Position numbers and translations under genes: made by a program
Source: Alistipes sp.
Lineage (GTDB): Bacteria; Bacteroidota; Bacteroidia; Bacteroidales; Rikenellaceae
Reading direction: 5' to 3'
DNA: 64,000 nucleotides
NCBI GenBank assembly: GCA_017937125.1
Contig: JAGBEH010000001.1
Span: 248,001 to 312,000 of the forward strand
Notes under the pieces: generated by a model
What the model was told of the DNA's origin: nothing
Databases searched by the model: none
Seen by the model: only the letters and a program-made list of their open reading frames with translations
In this document: piece by piece, positions 18,524 to 27,263 of the stretch
How the letters are laid out: each line of letters starts with the position of its first letter
How positions within the stretch are numbered: the stretch's first letter is position 1

Positions 18524-20926
18524 TCAATTATTGTTTCCTCCCTTGCTCATACGGCTTGCGTCGGCACCGCTTTCGATGTTCTTCTTGTTGAATTTCTTGC
18601 CTCTGTTGAAGTTGTACGATACCGAGAAGGTGAACATCGGACGCCGCCAAGGCTGTTTCAGATCTACCTTCCGCGTGAAATCCTTGTTGTATGCGATGAT
18701 CGACATATCGAGCGGAATTATGTTGCGTACGCCTGCCGAAAGCGTCAGCCTGTCCTCGAACAGACGCTTTTTTATCGATGCGTTGAGGTTGTGGTAGGCC
18801 GTTACGGCTATGTTGGCTATGTGCATATCGCTCGATCCCCAGTAACTCAGGTCGATAAAGAACTTTTTGGGCAGCGTGAACGTCGTCGAGGCATTCGCGA
18901 ACCACATCCAGTAGTATTTTTGCGGGTCGCTTTTGCGTATGCGCGAGCCTTGGCACATTCCCGTCAGATTGAAATTCGCCGACCACCATTTCGTGAACTG
19001 GAACGGCAGGTTGGCCGAAGCATAATATAGATCCGTGCGGGCGAGGTTCTCGAAAGTGATGTAGTTTATGTCGGGATTCTGTGCGTCCGCGTTCATAACC
19101 TGCTGTATCTCGTCCGTGCGCAGCTGCACGCCCAGCGTTATCGAATATTTGTATTTCAGAACGGCCGTCAGCGATATGTCGTTGCCGAATTGCGGTTTCA
19201 GGTCGGGATTTCCTATCTGATAGCTGTAATCGGAGATCTGTTGCCGTTCGGGGTTCAGCGCCCAGAAATTCGGGCGGTATATCGTGCGGGCGTATTGCGC
19301 TATCAGCGAGTAGGAGCTGTCCTTTTTCAACGCGAACGATACGTTGGCATTCGGGAAAAGGCTGAAATAGTTCCGGCGGGTATCGGTATTGCGTCCCGTA
19401 GTATATGTGTATTCGCCGCGCAGCCCCGCCGTAAGCCCCCAGCGCCCGAGTTTCGAACTCGCAACCGCATATACGGTGCCGATGTGCTCCGTGTAATTTA
19501 TGTCGTAATTATATTCCTCGTCGCGCGTATGCCACGCGTCGCCCTCCTTATAACTGTACACGGCATCGCTTTTCATAAGGTTGTTGGTGTATTTGCCGCC
19601 GACCTTCAGCGTTATCTTCTTCGAGAACACCTTCTCGTAATCGGCGCTCACGCTCGTTACGTTGTAGTCGGTCGATGAATTGTCGCGATAGGTGCTGTCG
19701 CGCCGCGAGAGTATCTCGTCCGCCGACATAGCGACCTTTCGGGTCAGATAATCGGTGCCGTTGCCCGAGCGGTCGAGCGTGTAGTCGGCCAGCAGCTTGA
19801 ATTTCGACCCGAGCGTATCGAGCTTGACTATATAGTTGAATGTCGCGCTGACCGAATTGCCGTCGCCTTTGTTGCGATAGGAGCTGGTGCTTGTCTCCGC
19901 GAACGGTTCGCGTTTCATCACCGTGGACGACTCGGTAGGCGATTCGGAATTTCCTCCGTAGTATTCGATTTCGGCGCCTATGCTGTGGCGGTCGTTTATG
20001 TCGAATACGGCCCCTATCTTCGCACCGCCCCAGTTGCTGTCGTATTCGCTGTCGGATTTCGCCCTGAGGGTGCCGACCTGCTGCATATATCGCGTGTTTT
20101 CGGCGGACGAGTTTTTCTGAAGGTTCGACGAATACCATCCCGAAGCGCTCAATGTCCATTTGCCCGTGTGATAGTCGATGTCGGCCGACGGGACGTACTG
20201 GTGTATGAGGTCGCTCTGGCGCGTCGTGAAAGATACGCTTCCCATTATGCCGTCGTCGCGCTTGCGCTTGAGCGTGATTTTGATTATGCCGCCCGCCGAG
20301 TTCGCATCGGTATCTGCGCCTGAAACGGGTACGACCTCTATCTTCTGTATCTCATCGTTTTTCAGGCCGCGCAGGTAGGTTATCAGCCTGTCGCCCGAGT
20401 ATTTCAACTCGCGGTCGTTCACGTATACTTTTGTGCCCGATTTGCCGTTTATCGAGATTTTGTCGTCCTGAATGAATACGCCCGGCGATGCTTCGAGCAG
20501 CTCGATGCCGTCCTTGCCTATGGACGACGGCATATTGGCCACATCGACGACGAAACGGTCCGCTTCGCGGCGTATGACCTGTGCCTTGACTTCCACACCT
20601 TCTATCGCGACGGCCGCATTTTTGAGTGTGGTCTTGCCCGTATCGGTCGCACCTTTTACCGTTATGTCGCGCTCGACGCTCTCATAGCCGAGATATTCTA
20701 TCGTCAGCTTGTATTCCCCGTCGGCTATCGACAGTCGGAAAGCCCCTTTGTCGTCGGTGGCGGTACCTGCCGCCTGTACGTCGTTTTTCATAGCGATGAC
20801 CGTAGCATATGCTACGGGGGCGCCAGCCTCGTCGGTGACCGTTCCCGTTACGGGCGACTGTACGGCCGCTGCCGCCTGCATAAAGACCGTTGCGACAGAC
20901 AGCACAGAAATAAAAAATCGTTTCAT
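18524..20926 (-). CDS. TonB-dependent-type outer-membrane beta-barrel receptor
   Basis: This 800-residue outer-membrane protein begins with a signal peptide (MKRFFISVLSVATVFMQAAA). It is followed by a carboxypeptidase-regulatory-like domain (GTVTDEAGAPVAYATVIAM near 28-46), a plug-like region (VEVVPVSGADTDANSAGGII), and a long beta-barrel ending in aromatic strands (FTFSVSYNF) plus a basic tail. The layout matches the Bacteroidota family annotated as outer-membrane beta-barrel or TonB-dependent receptor. No SusD partner is adjacent, so it is not a classic Sus pair. The ligand is unknown. The ATG at 20926 follows a promoter box. Confidence 0.85.
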   Translation of the reverse strand: MKRFFISVLSVATVFMQAAAAVQSPVTGTVTDEAGAPVAYATVIAMKNDVQAAGTATDDKGAFRLSIADGEYKLTIEYLGYESVERDITVKGATDTGKTTLKNAAVAIEGVEVKAQVIRREADRFVVDVANMPSSIGKDGIELLEASPGVFIQDDKISINGKSGTKVYVNDRELKYSGDRLITYLRGLKNDEIQKIEVVPVSGADTDANSAGGIIKITLKRKRDDGIMGSVSFTTRQSDLIHQYVPSADIDYHTGKWTLSASGWYSSNLQKNSSAENTRYMQQVGTLRAKSDSEYDSNWGGAKIGAVFDINDRHSIGAEIEYYGGNSESPTESSTVMKREPFAETSTSSYRNKGDGNSVSATFNYIVKLDTLGSKFKLLADYTLDRSGNGTDYLTRKVAMSADEILSRRDSTYRDNSSTDYNVTSVSADYEKVFSKKITLKVGGKYTNNLMKSDAVYSYKEGDAWHTRDEEYNYDINYTEHIGTVYAVASSKLGRWGLTAGLRGEYTYTTGRNTDTRRNYFSLFPNANVSFALKKDSSYSLIAQYARTIYRPNFWALNPERQQISDYSYQIGNPDLKPQFGNDISLTAVLKYKYSITLGVQLRTDEIQQVMNADAQNPDINYITFENLARTDLYYASANLPFQFTKWWSANFNLTGMCQGSRIRKSDPQKYYWMWFANASTTFTLPKKFFIDLSYWGSSDMHIANIAVTAYHNLNASIKKRLFEDRLTLSAGVRNIIPLDMSIIAYNKDFTRKVDLKQPWRRPMFTFSVSYNFNRGKKFNKKNIESGADASRMSKGGNNN

Positions 20927-20953
20927 CTTATTCTCCGTTTGTATTCGATGATG

Positions 20954-20961
20954 CAAAGATA
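20954..20961 (-). promoter_or_regulatory. -7 promoter box for the TonB-type receptor
   Basis: CAAAGATA on plus reads TATCTTTG on minus, 27 bases upstream of the receptor ATG. Confidence 0.6.
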
Positions 20962-21244
20962 TGTAAATTTTATTGTACTTTGCAATACAAACTACTAATT
21001 TTTTATAACAACCTCATTTTTTCTTCGAAGGGCCGCATTCCGCGAATGCGGTATGTCTGTTCGTCGTGCGCATCTGCCGTTATGCAATGATTTTATGGTA
21101 TGATAAGCTATGATGCCGTGCCGAATTGTAATTAAATGAGGGCGGTTTTGTTATGATTCGTAATCGCGAAAGATGTTATTAAGAAAATTTATTATATGAT
21201 AGTCAGTTTTTGAATTTTTTTCTTGTTATTCGGGGCGGAATTAC

Positions 21245-21252
21245 TAACTTTG
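21245..21252 (+). promoter_or_regulatory. -7 promoter box for the fimbrillin cluster
   Basis: TAACTTTG matches TAnnTTTG. It lies in an AT-rich 410-base gap after the receptor start (20962-21372), in which no other gene is seen, and points toward the small peptide and fimbrillin genes. Confidence 0.6.
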
Positions 21253-21372
21253 CGAAGTGAGAAAGGGTTAGTCTGAGTCGGACCGTAAATGCGTGCGAAT
21301 ATCGGAAAATAAATGATAAACGTACAGGTTCGGAGGAGCTACAGTTAGGCAAACATATAAAATCAGAAGCGT

Positions 21373-21495
21373 ATGAGAAAAAGTTACTATGAAACTCCGC
21401 GCGCGGACATATTGATGTTCCGCACGGAATGCGGTTTTGCGGCATCGTCCGATTTCGACCTCGTTCAGGGCGAGGATGACAACGAGTTCGCTTAG
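21373..21495 (+). CDS. 40-residue leader-like peptide ahead of a fimbrillin cluster
   Basis: A short frame encodes about 40 residues starting MRKSYYETPRADILMF and ending in an acidic stretch (QGEDDNEFA). It is 27 bases before the fimbrillin ATG and in the same direction. Small peptides of the pattern basic start, aromatic-Pro, hydrophobic middle, acidic end occur ahead of surface protein genes in Alistipes-type genomes; this is from memory and its role is unknown. No signal peptide is present. The promoter box at 21245 would transcribe it. Confidence 0.6.
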   Translation: MRKSYYETPRADILMFRTECGFAASSDFDLVQGEDDNEFA

Positions 21496-21522
21496 TATTA
21501 ATCCATTTAACGATCACCGACT

Positions 21523-22914
21523 ATGAGAAATACTTTATATTCGAAATACATATCGATGGCTGCCGTATGCGCTATGCTTTTCGGCGGTATTTCCTGCTCG
21601 AAAGACGCGCAGGACGATTTCGGTTCCACCCCCCCCCTTGCAGTTGCGGCCGTATCCGTTTCCGCTCCTGAATTTGCGGGCGACACGCGCGTCACCCTCA
21701 ACCCGACCGACCTTATCAAGTGGTATTCGTCGGACAAATCCTATGCAGGTCTTTATTCGCCCGGCAAGGGCATCGTCAAGAGCGTATCGACCGGTTCGAC
21801 CATCAGTTCCGACGGATTTAACGCCACGTTCCAGTTCGAATCCACAAACATAACCTCGTTTACATCCGATGCGGCGAGAATTATCTACCCTTGTACAAAA
21901 GAGGCCAAGGATGCTTCTTCGTTCGCTTTTTCAATTCCCGCATCGCAGACATTGAATGCCAAGGCAGGGTCCGTATCCCGTTACGGGTCTTCGTCTTGCG
22001 TTCCTATGATAAGCGATGCTTTCGCCATTAGGAGTACGCTTACGGAGACTACATATCCTGTGGGTTACAAGGCGACCGCGTCGGCTTCGGCACAAATGCA
22101 TCTGCTGTCTTCGATAGTGGCATTTTACGTATATGATTCGGAAGGAACGTATGCGGCAGAAAAAGTCAAGGCTGTCGAAATGAAATCTTCGTCCGTGGGA
22201 ATCGCCGCTCCGTCTTCGGTTGAACTTACTGCGGATAACGAGCTGCCGCAGTTGGTCGGCACGAGCACAAGCGCTGTTGCTCAGTTCTCGAGTTCGTCGT
22301 ATTATTTCCCGCTTAACGGTGTCACGTCAAAAGAGACGAGCGCACCTATTTATCTTTCGATTATTCCCGCCGAGTTCGCCGGTGAGATTGTGGTGGTTAC
22401 CGATAAGGGCAAACATGTTTTCCCGTTCGAGACGCCTAAAAAATTCAATCGTGCCGAGGTTAAGGATATGTCTTTGAACCTGTCGAGTCCCAAAGCTGCG
22501 GTTAAACCCATACCTTCTCTCCAGATTGTCAATATCAATCGTGCATCGGTTTCCGGACGCACCGGAAAGATGGTGACTATGACGGTCAAGCTCGATGAAA
22601 ATTGCGCGGGGTTCTATGCGCAGATCAGCACGAAGCAGATAAAGACCGTTTCGGAGATGTTGAACCAGCACAAGTATCTGGTCGGGCAGCCTGATGACGA
22701 TTACTTCACTGCCAATGCGGACGGTACGGTCAATTTCCAGATATTTATGGGCAACAGTTTCACGTTCTCCGCTTTGTCGTTCGATGCTTCAGGCGATGCG
22801 GGCATCGGTCAGTCTCTCGGAGATAACGGTTACGGTTATCCGACTACCTATAATGTAACGAAAGACGGCGATGTGCCGGATATCGATGAAGATATGGTAT
22901 ATTTCAATAATTAG
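21523..22914 (+). CDS. fimbrillin-family lipoprotein with C9 tract
   Basis: This 463-residue protein has a lipobox (GGISC, Cys25), then a beta-rich body in fimbrillin A / Mfa-like style (RIIYPCTKEAK, IPASQTLNAKAGS, HLLSSIVAFYVYD, PIYLSIIPAEFAGEIVVVTDKGK). Such proteins are exported as lipoproteins and assembled into surface fibres after protease trimming. A run of nine C bases (21629-21637) lies within codons 36-38, soon after the lipobox, where a one-base slip would end the protein early. It is the first large gene of a four-gene unit. Confidence 0.75.
   Translation: MRNTLYSKYISMAAVCAMLFGGISCSKDAQDDFGSTPPLAVAAVSVSAPEFAGDTRVTLNPTDLIKWYSSDKSYAGLYSPGKGIVKSVSTGSTISSDGFNATFQFESTNITSFTSDAARIIYPCTKEAKDASSFAFSIPASQTLNAKAGSVSRYGSSSCVPMISDAFAIRSTLTETTYPVGYKATASASAQMHLLSSIVAFYVYDSEGTYAAEKVKAVEMKSSSVGIAAPSSVELTADNELPQLVGTSTSAVAQFSSSSYYFPLNGVTSKETSAPIYLSIIPAEFAGEIVVVTDKGKHVFPFETPKKFNRAEVKDMSLNLSSPKAAVKPIPSLQIVNINRASVSGRTGKMVTMTVKLDENCAGFYAQISTKQIKTVSEMLNQHKYLVGQPDDDYFTANADGTVNFQIFMGNSFTFSALSFDASGDAGIGQSLGDNGYGYPTTYNVTKDGDVPDIDEDMVYFNN
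21629..21637 (+). repeat. C9 homopolymer in fimbrillin coding sequence
   Basis: Nine consecutive C bases lie inside the coding region about 35 codons from the start. Slippage here could switch the fimbrillin on or off. Confidence 0.85.
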
Positions 22915-22996
22915 ACAATCCGACATAATATCCTGATACGTATTTCGCATCGGGATATTTGCTTATGTAGTACTCAAATAATAAAACGAATTGAAA

Positions 22997-24457
22997 ATGA
23001 ATTTGAAATCAGACATTTCGAAAGTGCTGTGCGCCGCATTGCTGTTTGCGGGGTGCGACGGCAGTAACGGCGGCTCCGATGATCCGAACGGCGGCAAGGC
23101 CGTGCTGAAAGTGAATCCCGTCTCTTTGTCATTTAATGCCTCGGGTGAAACCAAGCAGGTGAACGTTTCCGCCGAAAATGTCGTCTGGAGTGCCGAAACC
23201 GAAGCCGAGTGGCTGACGATAACGGATGGCAGCGGCAGCGGCAACGGTGTTTTCGAAGTGAAGGCCGACCCCAATGAGTTGAGCATTCCTCTGAATGCCA
23301 CCATTACCGTCTCGGGCGAGGGGGTGGAAGCTGTCGAAATAGCGGTCGTGCAGGAGGCTGCCGCTTCGTCGGGAGTCGAAACCAAAACCATTACCCACGC
23401 GGAGTGCTATTATGCGGGCGATTACTGGGGAACGGGCGGCCAGCTCGATAACGTTTATATCGTTATGACCGATATGGCCGTTAATGGCGACAAGCTGGTG
23501 CCTCCGGGTTCGTTTCTGTTGATAGATATGAATATTCCCGCGTCGTCTTTCTCGGAGTTCGACATCGTGGGCACCTATACGGCAGGTTCGAGCGAAATGC
23601 CTATGAAATATACGTTCAATGTGGATGAAATTATGCCGGGTGAAGGCACCGTGTCGTATCTGGAGGCTTACGACGCTTCGGGCACCACGTCGCGCGCGGA
23701 TGTCAAGGGCGGTGCTATGCAGATCTCCAAGAACGGCAATAAGTACCATATCGAATGCGAGTTCATACTCGGCGGCGATGCCCGCTACAAGGGCGTTTAC
23801 GACGGTGAAATCCAATTCTACAACGATACGGCGAGCGGAAATTCGACCCTTAAGGAGAATATTTCTCCCGTATTCCTGAAGGCTTCGGCTGCATTCTACG
23901 ATTACGGTCAGCCATCGATTTCGTCGCACCTTTGCGTTCTGTCGCTCGTCGGCGATACGTCGGCTTCTACGTACGACAATATGTCGTTGCAGCTGCACGT
24001 CGCTCCTGCCATTGTCGAGTCGCACGCTATCGAAGGGACATATACCGTCATAGAAAAGAGCATAGACGAGATATACACTTCGGAATTGGTTCCCGGAACC
24101 ATTCTGCCCGGTTATCTTTCGAAAACCGATAATGGAGTTTCGTTCGGCGGCAGCTGGTATCTGCTCGCGGCCGTAGTAAACGGTCAGGAACAGCTCGGCG
24201 GTATGGCTCCTCTCATCAAGGGGCAGTGCGTTATTTCGCGCGACGGCGAGACTTATACGGTACAATACTCGTTCACGGACGACAATGTTGCCTCTCCGCA
24301 TACGATTTCCGGAACTTATACGGGTGCGATCGATTTCGGCGGCGATGACCCCGACAATCCCGATAATCCGGACAATCCCGACATCCCCGGCAAACCTGCG
24401 GTAGCTGTTCCTACGGGAGCTGTGCTGAACCAGTTCAAACCGGGCGGCAGATGGTAA
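22997..24457 (+). CDS. BACON-domain lipoprotein
   Basis: This 486-residue protein has a lipobox (LFAGC, Cys20), then a BACON-type domain at about 36-112 (LKVNPVSLSF, NVVWSAETEAEWLTI, ITVSGEG). The remainder is beta-rich and unrecognised, ending in a Pro-Asp-Asn repeat (DDPDNPDNPDNPD) and a short tail. BACON domains are common in Bacteroidota surface glycan-binding or mucin-associated proteins. The ATG at 22997 is chosen over an in-frame TTG at 22991. It follows the fimbrillin gene by 82 bases and precedes the FGE gene by 22. Confidence 0.75.
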   Translation: MNLKSDISKVLCAALLFAGCDGSNGGSDDPNGGKAVLKVNPVSLSFNASGETKQVNVSAENVVWSAETEAEWLTITDGSGSGNGVFEVKADPNELSIPLNATITVSGEGVEAVEIAVVQEAAASSGVETKTITHAECYYAGDYWGTGGQLDNVYIVMTDMAVNGDKLVPPGSFLLIDMNIPASSFSEFDIVGTYTAGSSEMPMKYTFNVDEIMPGEGTVSYLEAYDASGTTSRADVKGGAMQISKNGNKYHIECEFILGGDARYKGVYDGEIQFYNDTASGNSTLKENISPVFLKASAAFYDYGQPSISSHLCVLSLVGDTSASTYDNMSLQLHVAPAIVESHAIEGTYTVIEKSIDEIYTSELVPGTILPGYLSKTDNGVSFGGSWYLLAAVVNGQEQLGGMAPLIKGQCVISRDGETYTVQYSFTDDNVASPHTISGTYTGAIDFGGDDPDNPDNPDNPDIPGKPAVAVPTGAVLNQFKPGGRW

Positions 24458-24479
24458 ACCTTAAAAAATCAAGACAACG

Positions 24480-26309
24480 ATGAACGGAAAATATATATGT
24501 ATGGCTGCCGTGGCGCTCGTGCTGGGTGCGTGCAGCAAGGATCTGACCGAAAATGCGGGCGTGAAAAATCCCGTTTCGAAGAAGTTGGTATTGGTCGGCG
24601 AGTACGGCGACGTGCATAATGCCGACGGCACGCGAGTGTCGATATCGGGCGATGATGTCGCGTGGAAGGCGGACGATGCGATAGGCGTTTTCGCCGCGGC
24701 ATCGGTGGAACCCGCATATTTCGAACTGACTTCGGGCGCAGGTACCGCTTCGGCGGCATTCGAGGGTGAGGTCGGAGTCGAGGAGGGCGACGAGATTTAT
24801 GTCGTGAGCCCTTATTTTCCCGACCAGTTCGAGTTCGATATGAAGCCGTCGGCCGTGAAACTCATTTTCAACGGTCAGACGCAGGACGGTTTCGGTGCCA
24901 ATGCCGAAGCGCACTTGGGCGATTTCGCCTATATGGCGGCTGCGCCAGTGAAGGTTACGGACGGAAAGGCGTCGGTGCAGTTCAAGCATCTGGCGGTGAA
25001 GATGAGCTTCGAGTTCTCGCTGCCCGAGGCGGCTACGGTGCGTTTTCTTTCGATTACGACCGCTTCGAACAAACTCTATGACAAGGGTATCGTCGATCTG
25101 ACGGCCGCCAACCCGACGGCAAAGGCGTGGGGCACGGCTTCGCGTTCGCTGTCTATGGGCTTCAAGAACGCCAAGGTCGCTGCGGGACAGAAGGTTACGG
25201 CGCATATGATGATGTTGCCCGTGGATCTGTCGTCCACCGAAATTACGTTTTATATTTCTGCCGAAAAGGAGGACGGTTCGCCCGTTACTTATACGATGAA
25301 GAAGTCGAAAGGGCTCAATTTCGTTGCTGAAACGTCCTATACGGCCGAAATTACGGGTCTGTCGGTATTCGATACCCACGTGCCGATGGTCTACGTACCG
25401 GGCGGCTCGCTCAATATCTGCGGAATTTTCGACGGGGACGATGCCGCGAATCAGGCTCTCGTAAACAAGGACTATAAGGTCAATTCGTTCTGGATCGGTA
25501 AGACCGAAGTCACCAACCAGCAGTATTGCGACTTCCTCAATGATCGCAAACCGTCGGATTTCCAGATCGGCAACTGGTTGTCGGATAGCGAAGGACAACT
25601 TCAGATCGAACAGAAGGGCGGAACGTGGGTGCCCAAAAGCGGCGATATTCTCAATGCCGACAAGACGACCAAACACACGGGCAGCTATGCCGACTATCCT
25701 ATGATCGGCGTCACTTATTTGGGTGCGAGCGCCTATACTTTCTGGATCGCCGAACGTAAATTGGGCTATCCCGAAAAGGACGGGTTGGGTGTCTATCTGC
25801 CGTCGGAATTGCAGTGGGAATATGCGGCTGTCGGCAGCGAGTGGAACCCGAATTGGGACAGCGAGTATCTGGCGGGCGGCAACGACCCCGACGAACTTAT
25901 GTGGTACTGCGGCAACTGCGACTCGGAGGGCAGCTCGTGCATCGGTATGTATATGGGTAACAACGGTGTCGAAGGCTCGATGAATGCAGAGGGCAGTTGG
26001 AACGGAGGTACGCATCCCGTTGCCGGACTGAAGCCCAATTATCTCGGTCTGTACGATATGAGCGGAAACGTTTCGGAACTTTGCGCCGACTGGTTCTGCA
26101 CATCGCAGTATCCTTACGGCAGCGCTCTCGATCCGCGCTGTACGGATATAAGTGCTGCGGATTCGTTCTACGGCGAGGAGAGCCGTTCCGTTCGCGGCGG
26201 TTTGTGGCAGTCGTATGCTGCGTACGGTGTTACTTGGGAACGCGATGCCGTTACGTGGAGTTGGACGAGCACTACGACCGGTTTCCGCCCTATGCTTACA
26301 CTGCGGTAA
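24480..26309 (+). CDS. lipoprotein with fimbrillin-like N-terminus and FGE-sulfatase C-terminus
   Basis: This 609-residue protein has a lipobox (VLGAC, Cys18). Its first half resembles fimbrillins (WKADDAIGVFAA, EGDEIYVVSPYF, FKHLAVKMSFEF). The second half from about 300 is a formylglycine-generating-enzyme fold: VPGGSLNI, FWIGKTEVTNQQYCDFLN, YPMIGVTYLGASAYTFWI, LPSELQWEYAA, GLYDMSGNVSELCADW, and SVRGGLW with GFRPML at the end. Similar proteins serve as ligand-binding surface lipoproteins, as the fold often lacks catalysis outside true FGEs. The fusion of the two surface modules is notable. A strong terminator follows at 26332. Confidence 0.8.
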   Translation: MNGKYICMAAVALVLGACSKDLTENAGVKNPVSKKLVLVGEYGDVHNADGTRVSISGDDVAWKADDAIGVFAAASVEPAYFELTSGAGTASAAFEGEVGVEEGDEIYVVSPYFPDQFEFDMKPSAVKLIFNGQTQDGFGANAEAHLGDFAYMAAAPVKVTDGKASVQFKHLAVKMSFEFSLPEAATVRFLSITTASNKLYDKGIVDLTAANPTAKAWGTASRSLSMGFKNAKVAAGQKVTAHMMMLPVDLSSTEITFYISAEKEDGSPVTYTMKKSKGLNFVAETSYTAEITGLSVFDTHVPMVYVPGGSLNICGIFDGDDAANQALVNKDYKVNSFWIGKTEVTNQQYCDFLNDRKPSDFQIGNWLSDSEGQLQIEQKGGTWVPKSGDILNADKTTKHTGSYADYPMIGVTYLGASAYTFWIAERKLGYPEKDGLGVYLPSELQWEYAAVGSEWNPNWDSEYLAGGNDPDELMWYCGNCDSEGSSCIGMYMGNNGVEGSMNAEGSWNGGTHPVAGLKPNYLGLYDMSGNVSELCADWFCTSQYPYGSALDPRCTDISAADSFYGEESRSVRGGLWQSYAAYGVTWERDAVTWSWTSTTTGFRPMLTLR

Positions 26310-26331
26310 TCCTATATTTCGATAATGACGG

Positions 26332-26366
26332 TCGGCCGACGGATTATGTCCGTCGGCCGATTTTTT
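26332..26366 (+). terminator. rho-independent terminator after the surface cluster
   Basis: A 12-base-pair stem (26332-26343 with 26349-26360), loop TTATG, then six T bases. It lies 23 bases after the FGE-lipoprotein stop. Confidence 0.9.
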
Positions 26367-26525
26367 GCGTTTTGCGGAGCGGGACGGTTTCCGGTTGCAA
26401 TTCAGTATGTTATAAATCGATATGCGGCGTTCTGTTGAAAAATTATCTGCCCGAAATTGGGTAAAACGGGATAATTTTAGTAAAATTGCAGGTTGAATTA
26501 TTATGGCGTATTGTCTCTTTTCGGT

Positions 26526-27257
26526 ATGTTGAGTTTATTATTTTACATTTATACGATTATTATTTGTACCGTAACATTGCTGCTCTCGGCAGTGGCGCTG
26601 GTACTGACTTTCCCGTTCGACAGGCAGCGCCGTGTCGTGCACGAGATTTCGCGGGCATTGGTCTATATGTTTTCGCTCGTGCCGCCGCTGTGGCGCCGCG
26701 ACGTAACGGGTTTGGAAAATATCGAGCGGGATAAGCCCTATGTCATCGTCATCAACCACCAGTCTATGACCGACATAATGGCGCTCTATTATCTGCCGCT
26801 CCAGTTCCGCTGGGTGAGCAAGCGCGAGGTGTTCCGCATCCCGTTTTTCGGGCAGTTCCTCGTGTTGCACGGCGATATCGCCATCGAGCGCGGCAACGGT
26901 GCCGAAGCTATGCACAAGGTTCTGGAGAAGGGGCGTATGTGGACGTCGCGCGGAGTGTCGATAGCTATGTTCCCCGAGGGGACGCGCTCGAAGGACGGCG
27001 AAATACACCGCTTCAAGGCGGGCGCTTTCGCCTTGGCGAAAGATGCTGGCGTGGCGCTTCTGCCCGTAGTTATGGACGGAACATCGACGATGATAAAGCC
27101 TAACCGTCTGTTCCGCTGGCGCAATACGTTTACCGTTAAGGTGCTGCCGCCAGTAAGCGCCGAACGCGTAGCTGCCACCGACCAGAAGGAGCTGGCCGAC
27201 GAGGTTCGCGGGATGATGACGGATGCGTTGAACGGAATTCGCGGCCGCGCTTTGTAA
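26526..27257 (+). CDS. plsC: 1-acyl-sn-glycerol-3-phosphate acyltransferase
   Basis: PlsC transfers an acyl chain to lysophosphatidic acid at the inner membrane to make phosphatidic acid. It has 243 residues. An N-terminal membrane segment at 4-29 is followed by the HX4D active site NHQSMTD at 77-83, and FPEGTRSKDG near 143-152 binds the glycerol phosphate. The ATG at 26526 is chosen over an in-frame TTG at 26493. The parE gene begins 6 bases after its stop. Confidence 0.9.
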   Translation: MLSLLFYIYTIIICTVTLLLSAVALVLTFPFDRQRRVVHEISRALVYMFSLVPPLWRRDVTGLENIERDKPYVIVINHQSMTDIMALYYLPLQFRWVSKREVFRIPFFGQFLVLHGDIAIERGNGAEAMHKVLEKGRMWTSRGVSIAMFPEGTRSKDGEIHRFKAGAFALAKDAGVALLPVVMDGTSTMIKPNRLFRWRNTFTVKVLPPVSAERVAATDQKELADEVRGMMTDALNGIRGRAL

Positions 27258-27263
27258 AAGGAT

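Noticed and set aside
24358-24393. Repeated Asp-Asn-Pro units in the BACON lipoprotein
   Set aside because: A short low-complexity linker typical of surface proteins, not a functional repeat array.
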